From: Cecembia rubra
GTDB taxonomy: Bacteria > Bacteroidota > Bacteroidia > Cytophagales > Cyclobacteriaceae
NCBI RefSeq assembly: GCF_003014575.1
Contig: NZ_PYGF01000001.1
Span: forward strand, 310,001-374,000
Direction: 5' to 3'
Length of the DNA stretch: 64,000 nt
A program made the position numbers and the translations under genes. Numbering within the stretch: position 1 is the stretch's first letter; every line of letters starts with the position of its first letter. Positions 63,522 through 64,000 of this stretch are shown piece by piece. The notes below the pieces were generated by a model. That model saw only the letters and a program-made list of their open reading frames with translations, did not search any database and was not told the origin of the DNA.

Positions 63522-64000
63522 ATGAATAAGTTATTGTCATGCTTAATTATTTATTTTTTCCTTTTTAACACCTCAATTGGTTATGCCCAAAATTCAAATT
63601 TGTATCAAAGAATTTACCTATCGGGAAAGGATGTATCTACTGCGGTAGACTGGGATTTTATGGTAGATGGAGGAAGGAGAGCAGGAGAATGGGCAAAGAT
63701 TCCTGTTCCTTCCAACTGGGAATTGCACGGTTTTGGAACCTATAATTATGGCCATGACCATAATAATAAAGATAGGGTTTTAGGTAAAGAAAGAGGCTTC
63801 TACAAATATGAATTCGATGTTCCGGACTCTTGGAAGGGGCAAATGGTTAAGTTGGTTTTTGAAGGTGCCATGACAGATACAGAAGTGAGGGTGAATGGAA
63901 AAAGTGCAGGTGAGTTATTTCAAGGTGGATTTTATAGGTTTAGTTTTGAAATTAGTAAGCTCCTCAATTTTGGTCAAAAAAACAGGTTAGAGGTAGTAGT
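63522..64000 (+). CDS. GH2-family glycosidase, N-terminal part (runs off the window)
   Basis: The ATG at 63522 (MNKLLSCLIIYFFLF...) begins a clear signal peptide ending GYAQ; an in-frame ATG at 63501 is less likely. The 159 visible residues form a GH2 sugar-binding N-domain: PVPSNWELHGFGTYNYGH, RGFYKYEFDVPDSW and FEGAMTDTEVRVNGKSAG. GH2 enzymes include beta-galactosidases, beta-glucuronidases and beta-mannosidases; the visible part does not decide which, although the uronate operon nearby would fit a glucuronidase. Confidence 0.85.
   Translation, partial: MNKLLSCLIIYFFLFNTSIGYAQNSNLYQRIYLSGKDVSTAVDWDFMVDGGRRAGEWAKIPVPSNWELHGFGTYNYGHDHNNKDRVLGKERGFYKYEFDVPDSWKGQMVKLVFEGAMTDTEVRVNGKSAGELFQGGFYRFSFEISKLLNFGQKNRLEVV

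Overview
The window looks like chromosome of a marine- or freshwater-type Bacteroidetes, most likely in the Cyclobacteriaceae (Algoriphagus/Cyclobacterium-like). The clues are AT-rich intergenic DNA, T9SS type-B sorted adhesins with SprB-like repeats, promoters of the TTG-N16..21-TAnnTTTG type, LytTR two-component systems, Gfo/Idh/MocA and DUF1080 enzymes for unusual glycosides, and families of A/G-rich dispersed intergenic repeats. No rRNA, tRNA, CRISPR array or transposase gene was found. The assignment to a family is inference.

Layout. 1-4.9 kb: two tandem paralogous surface adhesins (the first cut by the window edge), then galE. 5.9-16.1 kb: a long minus-strand run with a GH99-like lipoprotein, a split transketolase, Bcp peroxiredoxin, an M23 peptidase, a FAH-family hydrolase and a partial molybdenum-cofactor cluster (moaE, a moeB-rhodanese fusion, moaD, a TSUP transporter, moaA). 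16.3-26.4 kb: a DPP4-like S9 peptidase, a quinoprotein-cytochrome c fusion, an S10-type peptidase, a LytTR response regulator, a TonB-domain protein and a TPR histidine kinase, followed by a decayed FAD-oxidoreductase fragment and palindromic repeats.

26.8-42.9 kb: after an E2-like acyltransferase comes a minus-strand defence island of about 15 kb. In transcription order it holds a GHKL-ATPase/STAS-like gene, a DUF4325-like gene and a 2-TM protein (three overlapping genes); a single-chain GmrSD-like DUF262/DUF1524 protein; an HNH-like protein overlapping a peptidyl-arginine/agmatine-deiminase-family protein; and a type I restriction system (hsdM, RhuM-like gene, hsdS, ..., hsdR) interrupted by a small pseudogene, a DUF4209/HEPN-like protein and a VapBC-like pair. 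The ATPase/STAS/2-TM cassette and the deiminase/HNH pair are the best candidates for undescribed systems.

43-64 kb: carbohydrate metabolism. It contains a Tat-exported Gfo/Idh/MocA oxidoreductase divergent from a GH20 hexosaminidase, an AGCS amino-acid symporter, glycerate kinase, a eukaryotic-type glycogen branching enzyme, an alpha/beta hydrolase divergent from a LytS/LytTR pair, a hexuronate operon (uxaC, SDR fructuronate reductase, uxuA) divergent from a LacI regulator, a Gfo/Idh oxidoreductase with a double-DUF1080 lipoprotein, and the start of a GH2 glycosidase. Similar CG-centred palindromes in three divergent intergenic regions suggest one LacI-type regulator may link several of these units. 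A 10-bp direct repeat with exactly 21-bp periodicity upstream of the alpha/beta hydrolase fits a LytTR binding site for the neighbouring regulator.
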